A stretch of 64,000 bases of DNA, taken from contig CM040452.1 of assembly GCA_022749755.1 (NCBI GenBank), positions 10,000,350 through 10,064,349 of the forward strand, written 5' to 3'. Position 1 is the first letter of the stretch. Every line of letters starts with the position of its first letter. The translations under genes were made by a program, and so were the position numbers. Shown one piece after another: positions 47,690-60,870 of this stretch. This stretch comes from Azadirachta indica (Eukaryota; Streptophyta; Magnoliopsida; Sapindales; Meliaceae). The notes under the pieces were generated by a model. The model was not told the DNA's origin. It did no database searches and saw nothing but the letters and a program-made list of their open reading frames with translations.

Positions 47690-50600
47690 GAGACAAAACA
47701 AGTATAAATATCGACTTTCACGTCTTGGATATGCAAATAAGGAAGATGAATTGGTTAATGTTTGAATTATTGATCAATTTATTTAATGTAAAGTATTTTA
47801 CAAATTTGGATTTAAATGTCTACAGATACGTGAACTTGGAACAGATGAACAAATTAACCGTTCCGTTATTTGGATACTTGCTCATCAAAATAAGAAAGGA
47901 GAATATGATAATGAGAATGTCAAATTATGTGCAGAAAGAATTGTAAGTTTGTTATTAATGTTGCATTTATTTATATATAATTTATATTAATAATTAAATA
48001 AAAAGTATTTAATTTTCATTAAAAGTTTTTATTTATATTGGCTTTCATCTTAATTCTTTTTTAAAAAAAAACTATTTGTCTATACTTTTGATAGGAAAAA
48101 GTTACGGAACAAGTTAAATTGAGGAATGTTTGCATTGATGGCAACAATGACATTCTTACAATGGCATTACAAACTCCTGAGCATTCAGGAAGTGTTAGAG
48201 AAGTTGGTCATTCTATCACTCCATCTAGTTATTTTAATATGCCTAAACGTAATTATTATTTTGAGGAGCAATAAAAGATGATGCAAGAGCAACAGCATTT
48301 GTTGATTGAACAAAATAAGAGGATGTTGGAGGAAAGTCAACAAATGCAAGAAAAGTTGAAGTCATTACAAAGTGAATTAGAAGCATTAAAAACAAGTAAC
48401 CCAAAAGCCATGAGTTCTAATCAAACCAATTGTGATACAACCATCAAGGTGACTAGTCATGAGACAAAAACGGAAGTACAATATCAAGTTAATGGTGATA
48501 TAACTATAAAGGTAATAAATTTTTACTTATTCACTATATATATATAATATTTGTATCTTGTTGTATAACATCTTTTTAATGAAATGAATGTAACATTTGA
48601 AAGGGAAAATTATGCATGCTTGCTATTGGCAACAGAGAGAATATAGTAGCTCATGGTGCAATTATGCCAACAAATGATCCAAAAGCCACTATACACAGAA
48701 TTCCATTAAATAAAAATGTACGTGTATCTATTCATATAGCAATAATTCCATCGGCCTCTTTACCAGTTCTTGTTCTTAGTGAATTTGAAACCGTACAAGA
48801 TGCTATTGGATCATTTGTCGCATGACCTAGAGATCTTATTATACCATTGACTAATAAGGTAATTTACTTTTTAATTTGTAATTTTCCCTCAATTATTTAT
48901 TTATAATATTTTTTTCTTAATATTTTGCTTCATCAACTTAGGAACCAAGCAAAAAACTCAACAATTTAAGCTTAAAATCAGTGAAACCAATTATAAACCC
49001 CAAAGTTCAATGTTCAACTCAGTTATATTGTTCTATGAAATCTATTGGTGTATATGTCAATAAAGCTATGCTTCCAGGTGACACCATTGAAGTAAGTATA
49101 GAAAAAAATATTTTTGGGCAAGAATTTGTTGAGAATGTTACTCAAGGTATAATCCAAGAGTTTTTAAGCATAGACCTTATATCAGTAACTTGTATAGTAG
49201 TGTATATAAGGTAATTTAATATTTTTCTGATGAATATGTATCATTTTAACTTATTTATTGAGGATTAAAGGTATAGATTTATTATTATAATAACAAAAAT
49301 TTTTACTTTATTGTTAGGCACTTATACAATTACATCAAAAAGAGAAATTTGGTTGACATGATTGGATTTGTGAATCCACATGATATTACTTTATTTGGTA
49401 GAAAAATAGAAGCTAAAAGAGTACGTTTAATCGCAAAAAGGATAAGACATGCAAAGATAAATCAGATATTTTTTACTCCATATTATCATGAGTATGTATT
49501 TTCATTATGTTATATAATTATATATTTAATTATTAATTGTTGAGTATAATTTATTTCAACTAATGCATTTATTATATATATATATATATTTTACCATCAA
49601 TATAGATTTCACTGGATGTTGGTCATTATTGATCCATATAATGACATTACATATTTTTTGGACTCACTTCAAAATGAAATTATTTCTGACATCAAGCAAG
49701 TTAATAAGTAAGTACAATTTATAATATACTTATTTGCATTAAGATATAATTTTTCTGTTTATTTGACATAATTTATGATATTCGTTTTCCTTTTCCTATC
49801 ATTTCATTGTTTTTTCTTTTTGAAAAAAAGACCCATGAAGATGTTTAATGTTCGATCACAAAGAATTAGAAGAAAGACACCGATTTGAAAGAAAATCAAT
49901 GTAAGTACATAAAAATTATATTATCGACTATTTTTTTGAAATAGTCGATAATATAATATATTTTCTTTAATTCATAAGTGACAAAGATAAGCAATCTTTA
50001 AATTATGGTAGCCAATTCTAATATTAGAACAAATAATTTGTGAATGCATCAAAATTAACCTAATAAATATTTTTAAAAAAAACTTAATAATGATTTAACT
50101 TCTTTTTTTTTTTAATTTCTAAGGGAGGGGGAAGGGTTGGGGTAGTATATTTTTTATGGGTCAACAACCTGCTACTATACGTACCAACATTTTCTAATGT
50201 CTGTATGAATAAAGTGGGATATAAAAAATTAACCATCAACTATTTTCAATCCTTTTTCTTTATTTACATAGATACCATCATTCCTTTGATTTTCTTTAAT
50301 ATTTTATTTACTTTCTTAGGGCATACATGTTTGAAAACATTGGAAATATACATTAATAACATAAATATGAGTTGGTAAACAATGGTCTATCATTGGTTAT
50401 TGCAAATGTCGCAAAAGAAAAATATTATTGACTATTGATCAATTTAAATTAGCATGAAATATTAAATGAATGGAATTGAAAACTAGGAATTTTTTAAAAC
50501 TAGAGTTAAGTCCAAAATTGAAGTAACCCATCAATCATTTAAATCATCTTTAAGAATAATCCAGTGAATGATATAATTATAATTGATATATACTTTGAAT

Positions 50601-51182
50601 CTTTTCGTTTCATATATCACTCAAATTAATACTTACACATTAAAAAGAAAAAACCAATACGCGATACATACATACTATCACAATATATATATATATTTGG
50701 TTATTGATCTGCTAGTACAACTTTTACTAACTAATATGCTAATATGCTATATATATACATATCATCTTCATATGACTTTCCGAAGGAAAATAGTTTAGAT
50801 TTTTATTATTTGAACAATTTTTTTCGTTGTTTTATGTTAATTAAAATATACTCGATTTTATTTTGTTTTTTTTAATTTAAATTTTTGGTAGCATCCTAAA
50901 TAGTCCACAAATTCAGAGTGTGGGTATTATGTAATGAAGTATATGAAAGATATTATTGAAGATCCAAATATTTTCATCCAACAAAAGGTTAGAATTATAA
51001 CTTTGCAATTATTTCACTTATTTTATTAATTTTTTATAACATGCATGACTTCTAATGTTATTTTATTTTAATTTCATTATGTGTAATAAATTGTGCAATT
51101 TGAAAAACAATGCTCATACAAACAAGAAGAGATAGATAAGATGAAAAAAGATTGCGTTGAATTTGTTCTATCAATTTTGTAA
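47690..51182 (+). pseudogene. TNP1-like plant transposase with Ulp1 (C48) protease domain, degraded
   Basis: The exons read, in order: a transposase-type N-terminal part (IRELGTDEQINRSVIWI, about 47826-47943); the conserved ALQTPEHSGSVREVG motif (about 48160-48215); a coiled coil (48278-48420); the TNP1-type core ending GSFVA-stop-PRDLI, where TGA (48823-48825) replaces the usual Trp codon; then a C48 Ulp1 peptidase. In the peptidase, the catalytic His is in FHWMLVIID (about 49607-49635), the Asp in YFLDSL (about 49660) and the Cys in SECGYYVMKYMKDI (codon 50919-50921); the tail QEEIDKMKKDCVEFV ends at TAA 51180-51182. Further stops are TAA 48272 and TAG 50901 (just before the Cys). Introns are short and AT-rich. 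Families and motifs are clear; exon limits are approximate. Confidence 0.75.
49915..49957. repeat. Perfect 19-bp inverted repeat with 5-nt loop
   Basis: The arm ATTATATTATCGACTATTT (49915-49933) is exactly complementary to 49939-49957, with spacer TTTTG. It lies in an intron-like part of the Ulp1 gene of the CACTA element. Confidence 0.9.
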
Positions 51183-52279
51183 TTGAAATAATTATATCTT
51201 TTTATTCTTTTGTTTTAATTATATTTTTCAGTTTTACCCAACGAATTTCGATAGATATATTTGGTAATAGATCTATTGATCTACTTTTTATTCAATTTAA
51301 TTATTAAGTCATAAATTAATTGATAAGTGCATTGACTTAAAACTATGGCAAAGACTACGAAAGATAAGGTTGCTACTTGTTAATTACCAAGCTCCCTATT
51401 GCTTGATTGCTTGTTGTTGGTTCTGCTTCCTGTTATTAGCTGTGTTTTTTATTTTTTTGCAATTTTCTTCTGCTAATGTTACTTTGCTGTAGTCGTTTCA
51501 GCTATAGTTTATTGTTGTTTCAGCTAACTATTGATAAAGTTGTAAATATATACTGTTGTTGGGAGATACTTGTTTCTTTTATGGCTGCTATTTTTAGTCT
51601 TATAATAATTAGTGGATAAAACAACTATGTATGTGATATCTAGCATCAGCTTGCTGTTGTTTTTGATTCATGATCTGTTGCTATTATGCTACTATTTATA
51701 TTTGCAATTTATAATGATACGGACTCTTTTAATTTAGACTTTTTTTAATCAATGTTTAATATATTTTTAAACAATTAATAAGATACACATATGTATAAAT
51801 TAATGAGTGATATTATTGTCCTCTACATATTATATATATATATATGCACATATACATATATGTATATGTTTTTTTTTGATAAATTAATTTTTATTTAATT
51901 GAATGTTGTTATAATAACCATTTTTATTGTTATTTTTAAGAATTATAATTTTAAAATTTTTAATAACTGTTAAAAACTGTCCTTTTATATATCTAAATAT
52001 TATTAAAAGTAAATTTTTTATAAAATTTTAACAACTGTTAAATATCGTCCTCTTATAAATTTAAGTACTGTTATAAAGTGTTCTCTTATAAATTCGAATA
52101 CTATTTAAAATTGTTTTTTTATAAATTTAAAAATTAATAAAAACAGTCTTCTTATCATAACAAAAGAGAACGGTTTTTGATATTTTAAGACACGTCAAAA
52201 GAAAATGGTTTGTAATACGTTCTAAAAGAAGTTTTAAAACGTTTTATAATAATTTTAAATGTATAATAGTCTAGTAGTG
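51183..52279. other. 3' non-coding part and right end of the CACTA element
   Basis: The first 500 bp are a T/G-rich tract (GCTTGTTGTTGGTTCTGC...). A TATATA microsatellite lies at about 51828-51870. The last 400 bp are the right subterminal repeats (CTTATAAATTTAA and GAACGGTTTTT motifs). Confidence 0.5.
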
Positions 52280-55200
52280 TGACAAAACTATCAAACTTGT
52301 ATATGAAGGAAATGTTAAGCCATTAAATTCAAATTTTTTGGTTCCAACGATAATTCAACATGACACTTATAAAATACGCTTAACTTCATAGTTATTACAT
52401 CTATATGTGACATAGCTATTGAGCTTGCATGTGAGGGAAATTTTAAGTTATTAAATTAAAAAATTCAACATGACATGTACAAAATATGTGTAAACCTCAT
52501 AATTATTAGATCTATGTATGCAAGAAAGTTATTGAGCTTGCATGGGAGAGAATATTGAGCCACTAAATGCAATTGAAATGCTAATTCAACGTATTTAACT
52601 TGTAATAAACTTTTAAGAGATTGTTACGTGTTTAAAAATTGTCTAGTACATATTTAAGTTTTAAGTTTTACATTGCAGTGAGAAACCTTACTGGCAAAAC
52701 ACCAAATACTTGTCTTCTACTATTACTCAAACTCGAAATGACTTGAGATTATTAAACTAAATAAGTTCGCTAAAAAAAATGTTAAAAATTACAAATATTT
52801 TTAAATATATACATATAAATTATTTACAATCTCAATTATTAAAAGTTTATAAATACAACGATTTATAAATAATATAAAAAAATATGTAAGAAAATATATA
52901 CAATTAAAGAGTTACTCATCTTTTTTTATAAAATTAATAATTTATAAAAGAAAATATATTTTGAATGCTTTAATTATGATTTATAAAATATTTTGCACAT
53001 CTCGTAAGGACCAACAAGTCCATTAAATAATAATAGACAAATTGATTTTTTTTTTAATTTCTTATTAATTTACTATCAAAATCCATGCACTTGATCACGA
53101 GAAAGTTTATTAATTTTCATTTTAAAGATATATATTTCCAATTATTAAGTATTACGACACGTGAGCTTTGTGATGAATCTGATAGTATATGATGATCGTA
53201 CAATGTGCTAACAAGGATCCTAATCATACGTCAAATATACGTAACTTATAATTTGCATAAACATGTGATTTAATCTGATAAATAATAATTAACAAACTTA
53301 GTCAACTTTTTGGGCCAACTGAATGATTTTGTCAATCCAATGAAATTTGATCTTTTTTTAAAATTAAATTAGACGAATTTATAAATTAAATTGAATTAAA
53401 AAATTTGAAATATACTCTTTGAGGATTTGTAAAAGAATTTTGTTGTTAAAATTATTCTTTTACACTCAATTTAGTTATAATTTACAAAACAATACATTTG
53501 TCATTAATTGAATTATCGTTACATAGAGTTTACTTTTTATATTAAATAGAATCCATAATAAAATTTTTTTGTTTTACATGATATTGGAATGAATTAGAGT
53601 ACTAATTTTTTTTTTATTTGGATTGAACTGCATTTGATTGCATTTTATTAGTTTAGTATACTATTATTCAGATATATTGAATCTAATTCTTTGAACATCT
53701 TTGTGATCTAGAAATATAGAAATTAAATAGAGGAATTATCACATTACTCTCTTGAAATTTAGAAATATTTTTCTAAGATGGTAAGTATGTATGATTATGA
53801 GTAATACACTATTTCTCAATTTATATCCAAGATTCTAATTTTAAGTAATGTGAAAGTTTATTTTATAATTATTATATTAGCTCATGTAGTAATTTTAATT
53901 GATTTATAATATTAATTAGTTAAGATACTAAGTACCCGTTTGGTTTAACTTTTTAATTAGTGAAAAGGACTTTTTTAATGCTAAAAGCCCTTTTCAATGT
54001 TTTTTTTTTTTGGTGTCATTTAGTTGTCATAAAAAAGAACTTTTTTAAAATTTGTATAATATAAAAAATATCCTACTATTATTTCTTAAATTCCACCATA
54101 CTCTTCAAGAAAAAAAAATAAAACCCTAACTATCTTTTACATTATAGTAGTTACAAGTATCATTTACCACCATTCTGTAACAAAGTTTACAAGCATCATT
54201 GACCATCATCTTTACAACAAAGTCTACAAGGTTAGTTCATCTTTTATATTTTAGTTTATAAATAATTTATCTGATTTTATTGTTTTTGTTTATTAAAAGT
54301 TAATTTGTATTAATTTTTTTTAAAAATTGGTATGATTGATGAAAATTATTCATGAAGAATTGTTCTGTTATAACAATAAATTAATTTTATATATCCATAA
54401 TTTTGTTTATAATATCAAATTATATGAATGAATTTTACGTTATCATGTTCCTTTCAATTTCTTGCATATTTTCTTCTTCATCCCTGCGTGCCTCCTGCTT
54501 GTGTTTCTTTTCCCTTTCTTTGTTGTGTTTTTCTTTTCCTGCATTAATTAGGAAAAATCAAAATTATAATATTAGTATTCCTAAATTTTAAATAAATAAT
54601 ATTACTAAATATACTGTTAAAATCATATCATTTTAGTCCTTAGTAGTATAAAACAAAAGCAACTAAATTGTTAATATTAAGACAACTATATTTGAAAAAT
54701 TATTTTTTAGATATGTAAGGACAAAAACGCACACTCTTCTTAAGAACTTCCTTTTGTTTATTTTTTAATTTTAATATTCTATGTATTTTTAAACTACTTT
54801 ACATAGTTGTACATTGCCAAGTTAGGTCATGTTTTTAGTTTTTTATTTTTTTGATTGATATATATTTTACTTTTATATTTTTTTGTTTAATATATATCCT
54901 TTTATTTAGAATAGAAACTACTACAAACAAAAATGAAAAAGATTAAAGGCAGAAGAAAGCTGTGTTGTATTCACCATCGGTTAAAAGTACTCACCAAATC
55001 TTGAAATGAAGTTGAACTGTCCTTTATATTTTCTATTTTGTTGGAAGCATTCCTTTATTTAACAAGGGAATTTTGTTCAATAATTTTCTACATATCCTCT
55101 TGTTACTTTGTATTTATATGTAATTTCCAAAAATGAGAATACTTACACTGAGAAAGGATCCAAAATGATTTTAATGCTAAACAAGTTTTGTAACATTTAT

Positions 55201-55430
55201 TAAAAATATAAAAATGTTATTCATTTACAAAGGCTAGAAGCTCTACTTTGGAACGCGAGACTTAATTATTTTAATATTTGAGTAATATAAGTGTATTTAA
55301 ATAGTACAACTTTAAAATAAAACAGTCAATTTATATGTTTTTTATAATTATTTAATAAATTTTGTAACATACCCTTTTCAATAATTTAATTAAAGAAAAG
55401 CACTTTTAAAATTATACAACAAAATGATTT
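52280..55430 (+). repeat. Spacer copy A, right part
   Basis: It resumes the homology with spacers C and B after the CACTA insertion: the tandem repeat (52280-52570), the conserved stretch at 53130-53350 and the Harbinger-like element from 53932. It ends inside that element near 55430, where about 12 bp of filler lead into copia sequence at 55443. Confidence 0.8.
53932..55430. mobile_element. PIF/Harbinger-like element, right end missing
   Basis: It begins GTACCCGTTTGGTTTAAC, as does the copy at 59278. It lacks the right terminus because the block is cut at about 55430. The short open frame inside (54403-54591) has no known motif. Confidence 0.55.
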
Positions 55431-55444
55431 ATTTATTTAGCTAA

Positions 55445-56640
55445 TTGAGGCAGATAGATGTTAACAATGCATTCTTAAATAAAGAGTTGATAGAGACTAC
55501 ATATATGGCACAACCAAAGGGGTTTGTTGATCCCTCAAGACCAAATCATATTGGCCAGCTAAAGAAAGCTCTTTATGGACTAAAACAAGGCCTAAGAGCC
55601 TGGTTTAAGAAATTAAAAATGCCTTAAGTAGTTGAAGGTGCAATGCGTCAAAGTGTGATACTTCTCTACTTATCATGAAAATAAAAGAAAGCCTGGTGAT
55701 TGTGTTGATATATGTAGACAATATCATAGTGACAAGTAATAACCCATTAGAAATAAAGGAAACAATTGAAAGAATGAATAAAGCATTTGCTTTAAAATAT
55801 CTAGGCAACTTCCACTTCTTTTTAGAGATACAAGAACAGACAACAAGTCATTTCTTTCTTAAAGCAAGTATATTCAGGAGCTAGTGAACAAAGCGAATAT
55901 AAAGGATTACACGAGCACAAACACCCCTTTGACTCAAGGTGAAAAGCTTTCAAAAAACCAAGGTGAAACCTTTAGAGATACTATTTTGTATCGAAGTGTT
56001 ATTAGGCACTGCAGTATACAACCCTTACAAGGCTTGAGATATCCTTTGCTATCAACAAACTAAGTCAATACATGGTTAACCCACTAATACCTCACTGAAT
56101 TGCATGCAAAAGAATTTTGAGGTGCTTGAAAAATATAGCTAACCATGGGTTAGAATTTACAACTACAGGTGACACTAATCTAGTTGGATTATGTGATATA
56201 GATTGGTGATGTAATATGGATAATAGAAGATCTATAAAGGGGTACTACATTTATCTTGGGAGCAACCTAGTCTCTTGGAGCTCAAAGAAGTAACAAGTGG
56301 TGGCTAGATTAGGTGCAGAATTGGAATATAGGGCCATTGCTCTTACCATTGCTAAAATCTCCTGGATTAGTTCTTTACTCAAACAATTAAACCTGCATTA
56401 TTCAGCAGTTCCCATTATATAGAGTGACAATAAGAGTGTTATAGCCATAGCTTCCAATCCTATATTTCATGCAAGAACAAAACATATAGAAATAAACTTT
56501 CACTTTGTTAGAGACAAAGTTTCAGCTAGAGAAATTAAGATCGAATTTATACCTAATGATGACCAAACCACAGATATATTCACTAAGGCTCTTAGCGTAG
56601 AAAAATTCTGCCATTTCAAAAGCAAACTCAAGGTTAAAGA
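55445..56640 (+). pseudogene. Reverse transcriptase and RNase H of the copia element
   Basis: Two open pieces (55445-55627 and 55675-55884) carry conserved copia reverse transcriptase blocks (KALYGLKQ and LIYVDN). RNase H follows in shifted frames with many stops. Confidence 0.8.
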
Positions 56641-56663
56641 ACAGACCTTAAGTTTAAGGAGAA

Positions 56664-56921
56664 TGTTGAAACAAGTAATCCTTCATGCTTGGCCTGTAGT
56701 ACAAACGTACAACTATTTCAAGCCCAACATGAAAAGAATTACTAATTGCTACGATAGGACAAAACATTAGTACAACACAGCTATTGTATGTTGCACTATA
56801 TAGATGATTTACACCTCACTTGCAAAGAAGAAAATCTATTTTCTATGGTGATCATCATGTAATACTTATAGAATGATATAGAATGAATTACATTACATTT
56901 TTTAAGGTTTTGGAAACCTAT
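56664..56921 (+). repeat. Truncated 3' LTR of the copia element
   Basis: It starts TGTTGAAACAAG, directly after the polypurine tract, and matches the first 260 bp of the 5' LTR at 37822. It ends abruptly where spacer B begins (CTAAGGAAACGC). Confidence 0.85.
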
Positions 56922-57665
56922 TTCTAAGGAAACGCTAAATCTTCTTATCTATATTCTCTAGTCATCGATTAAATCCCTTATCTATCTTCTCGCCGTTGAC
57001 CAAATCTGCTATTCTAGTTTCAAAGGCTTCTCCCTTTACAATTAAAACTCTCACTTAATACACTTCTCTTACTGCCACTACTCCACCGGCTTAACTCTGA
57101 CTCCATTCATTACATCAATTGTTGCTCTAATCAAGTGATGGGTCAAATTAGAAAAGTTGTTAATTGTTTTGTAATGAGAATGATGGGTGGAAACATAAAA
57201 GCTTTGGATTTGGATGGTGTTCTCTTGGTGAAGAAATTGGATTTTGGTAGAAGAGGAAGGAGAATTAGTTTATTTTTTTCAAATAATTTAGTTAGATTTA
57301 TGTACTTTTTGTTCATTTAGTTTTGGGTAAAATGATTACTGTATAGTTGAGCTGGAGGTATTTATTTGAATACTTTTACCGAATTACATTGATTTTGAAT
57401 TTATTCATTTGTTATTTCAAATCATTTTTCATATTTGATAAAGTCATTTTTTCTTATTTGGTAATGAAATTAAGAAAAAAATGAAAGAAAAATATGGATT
57501 GTAAGAGGTGGACAAAGAAAGAAAAATAAAAATAGAAAAGAAATTAAAGGAGAAATAATACAAATGATTGATTATGTTAATGTGGCCAGTACTTGTTTAG
57601 TTCATGATATGGGTTCACTCAAGTACAAATGGGATCCATATGTTCCATTAGTCAACTACTAAAAG
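56922..57665. mobile_element. Long-TIR element, copy in spacer B, both ends cut
   Basis: It matches 41615-42358 with few differences. Its frame at 57138-57317 stays open, with four residues changed against copy A. The left TIR is lost in the copia junction and the right TIR in a deletion at 57666. Confidence 0.6.
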
Positions 57666-59277
57666 TTATAAAATACGCTAATTCAACATGACACTTATAA
57701 AATACGCTTAACCTCATAGTTATTACATCTATATGTGACATAGCTATTGAGCTTGCATGTGAGGGAAATTTTAAGTTATTAAATTAAAAAATTCAACATG
57801 ACATGTACAAAATATGTGCAAACCTCATAATTATTAGATCTATATATGCGAGAAAGTTATGGAGCTTGCATGGGAGAGAATATTGAGCCACTAAATGCAA
57901 TTGAAATGCTAATTCAACGTATTTAACTTGTAATAAACTTTTAAGAGATTGTTACGTGTTTAAAATTTGTCTAGTACATATTTAAGTTTTAAGTTTTACA
58001 TTGCAGTGAGAAACCATATAGGCAAAACACCAAATACTTGTCTTCTATTATTACTCAAACTCGAAATGACTTGAGAATATTAAACTAAATAAGTTCATTA
58101 ACCAAAAAAAATGTTAAAAAATACAAATATTTTTAAATATATACATAGATATTATTAATAATCTCAATTATTGAAAGTTTATAAATACAACGATTTATAA
58201 ATAATATAAAAAAGTATGTAAGAAAATATATACAATTAAAGAGTTACTCATCTTTTTTTATAAATTTAATAATTTATAAAAAAATTATATTTTTGAATGC
58301 TTTAATTATGATTTATAAATATTTTGCACATCTCGTAAGTACCAACATGTTCATTAAATAATAATAGACACTTTGATTTTTTTTAATTTCTTATTAATTT
58401 ACTATCAAAATTGCAGTTTCCCAAGAAAATCCATGCACATGATCATGAGAAAGTTTATTTATTTTAATTTTAAAGATATATATTTCCAATTATTAAGTAT
58501 TACGACACGTGAGCTTTGTGATGAATCTGACAGTATATGATGATCGTACAATGTGCTAACAAGGATCCTAATCATACGTCAAATATATGTAACTTATAAT
58601 TTGCATAAACATGTGATTTCATCTGATAAATAATAATTAACAAACGTAGTCAACTTTTTGGCCCAACCGAATGATTTTGTCAATCCAACGAAATTCAATC
58701 TTTTTTTAAAATTAAATTAGATGAATTTATAAATTAAATTGAATTAAAAAATTTGAAATATTCTCTTAGAGGATTTGTAAAAGAATTTTGTTGTTAAAAA
58801 TATTCTTTTACACTCAATTTAGTTATAATTTACAAAACAATACATTTGTCATTAATTGAATTATCGTTATATAGAGTTTACTTTTTATATTAAATAGAAT
58901 CCATAATAAAAATTTTTTGTTATACTTGATATTGGAATGAATTAGAGTACTAATTTTTTTTTTTTTGGATTGAACTGCATTAGATTGGAATTTATTAGTT
59001 TGTATACCATTATTCAAATATATTGAATCTAATTCTTTGAACATCTTTGTGATTTAGAAAGATAGAAATTAAATAGAGGAATTATCGCATTACTCTCTTG
59101 AAATTTAGAAATATTTTTGTTAGATGATAAGTATGTATGATAATGAGTAATACAATATTTCTCAATTTATATCCAATACTATAATTTTAAGTAATGTGAA
59201 AGTTTGTTTTATAATTATTATATTAGCTCATGTAGTAATTTTAATTGACTTATAATATTAATTAGTTAAGATACTAA

Positions 59278-60870
59278 GTACCCATTTGGTTTGATTTTTT
59301 AATTAGTGAAAAGGACTTTTTTAATAATAAAAGCCCTTTTCAATGTTTTTTTTTTCTGTCATTTAGTTGTCATAAAAAAGAGCTTTTTTAAAAATTATAT
59401 AATGTAAAAAATATCCTACTATTATTTCTTAAATTCCACCATACTCTTCAAAAAAAAAAAAAAAACCCTAACTATCTTTTACATTATAGTAGTTACAAGT
59501 ATCATTTACCACCATTCTGTAACAAAGTTTACAAGCATCATTAACCATTATCTCTACAATAAAGTCTATAAGGTTAGTTCATCTTTTATATTTTAGTTTA
59601 CAAATAATTTATCTATTTTTAATTTTTTTATTGAAATTTAATTTATATTAATTTTTATTTCAATTGGTATGATTGATGAAAATTATTCATGAAGAATTGT
59701 TCTGTTATAACAATAAATTAATTTTATATATCCATAATTTTGTTTAGAATATCAAATTATATGAATGAATTTTGCGTAATCATGTTCCTTTCAGTTTCTT
59801 GCATATTTTCTTCTTCATCCCAGCGTGCCTCCTGCTTGTATTTCTTTTCCCTTTCTTTGTTGTGTTTTTCTTTTCCTGCATTAATTAGGAAAAATCAAAA
59901 TTATAACATTAGTATTCCTAAATTTTAAATAAATAATATTACTAAATATATGTTAAAATCATATCATTTTAGTCCTTAGTAGTATAAAACAAAAGCAACT
60001 AAATTGTTAATATTAAAACAACTATGTTTCAATAATTATTTTTTTTTAGATATGTAGGACAAAAACGTACACTCTTCTTAAGAACTTCTTTTTATTTATT
60101 TTTTAATTTTAATATTTTATGTATTTTTAAACTAATTTACATAGTTATATATTGCCAAGTTAGGTCATGTTTTTAGTTTTATATTTTTTTTATTAATATA
60201 TATCCTTTTATTTAGAATAGAAACTACAATAGACAAAAATGAAAAAGATTAAGGCAGAAGAAAGTTGTGTTCTATTCACCATCGATTAAAAGTACTCACC
60301 AAATCTTGGAATGAAATTGAACTGTTTTTTACATTTTCTATTTTGTTAGAAGCATTCCTTTATTTAACAAGGGAATTTTGTTCAATAATTTTCTACATAT
60401 CCTCTTGTGACTTTGTATTTATATGTAATTTCTAAAAATGAGAATACTTACACTAAGAAAAGATCCAAAATGATTTTAATGCTAAAAAGTTTTGTGACAT
60501 TCATTAAAAATATAAAAATGTTATTCATTTACAAAGGCTAGAAGCTCTATTTGGGAACGCGAGACTTGATTATTTCAAGATTTAAGTAATATAAGTGTAT
60601 TTAAATAGTACAACTTTAAAATAAAACAGTCAATTTATATGTTTTTTATAATTACTAAATAAATTATGTAACATACCCTTTTCAATAATTTAATTAAACG
60701 AAAGCACTTTTAAAGTTGTACAACAAAACGATTGACCTTTGCAAAAAGGCTTTTTTAATTGGCAACCAAACGGTAAAAATTTTTTCCTCAAAAACTCTAC
60801 TTGAAAAAATTCTATTTATAATAGTTCTATTTGTAAAAGTTCTACTTGAAAAGGCAAACCAAACAGCCCC
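59278..60870. mobile_element. PIF/Harbinger-like (Tourist-type) element, 1.6 kb
   Basis: The left end GTACCCATTTGGTTTGATTT mirrors the right end, whose reverse complement reads GGGGCTGTTTGGTTTGCC. The flanks are TAA (59275-59277) and TGA (60871-60873), consistent with a TWA-type 3-bp target site with one change. Spacer C has the empty site GATACTAATTGATATATAAG at about 34492. It is non-coding apart from a chance-like 62-residue frame. Confidence 0.65.

Larger units (their letters stand above)
42519..52279 (+). mobile_element. CACTA (En/Spm) DNA transposon, 9.8 kb
   Basis: The right end, reverse-complemented, reads CACTACTAGACTATTATACA; the left end reads TCCTACTAAAAAATAATTAA, so the first two bases are altered from CA to TC. 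The 3-bp target duplication TGA flanks both ends (42516-42518 and 52280-52282). Spacer copy C continues uninterrupted across this point (GTGACAAAAC near 32777), confirming the insertion. The left end has subterminal repeats of about 82 bp (42590-43030; AGACGGTTTT and AAAACAGTTTTTGTAAA motifs), and the right end has matching GAACGGTTTTT motifs. The element carries a TNP1-like/Ulp1 gene but no recognisable TNP2 (DDE) transposase, so it is non-autonomous. Confidence 0.8.
55443..56921 (+). mobile_element. Ty1/copia retrotransposon, 3' part
   Basis: It resumes in the reverse transcriptase with the 74-bp overlap, then continues KKALYGLKQGLRAWFKKLK, the active-site region LIYVDNIIVTSNN (YVDD changed to YVDN), and RNase H in broken frames (for example WWLD near 56300). 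The polypurine tract (AGTTTAAGGAGAA) is at 56651-56663 and the 3' LTR at 56664-56921, truncated after GGAAACCTATTT. Confidence 0.85.

Noticed and set aside
47725..47946. 73-residue frame MDMQIRKMNW...
   Set aside because: It is out of frame with the transposase motifs (IRELGTDEQINRSVIWI), which read in another frame of the same segment.
54403..54591. 62-residue frame repeated at 59740-59928
   Set aside because: It is duplicated with its Harbinger-like element; it has no motif, and the frame is in T-rich sequence with serine and phenylalanine runs expected by chance.
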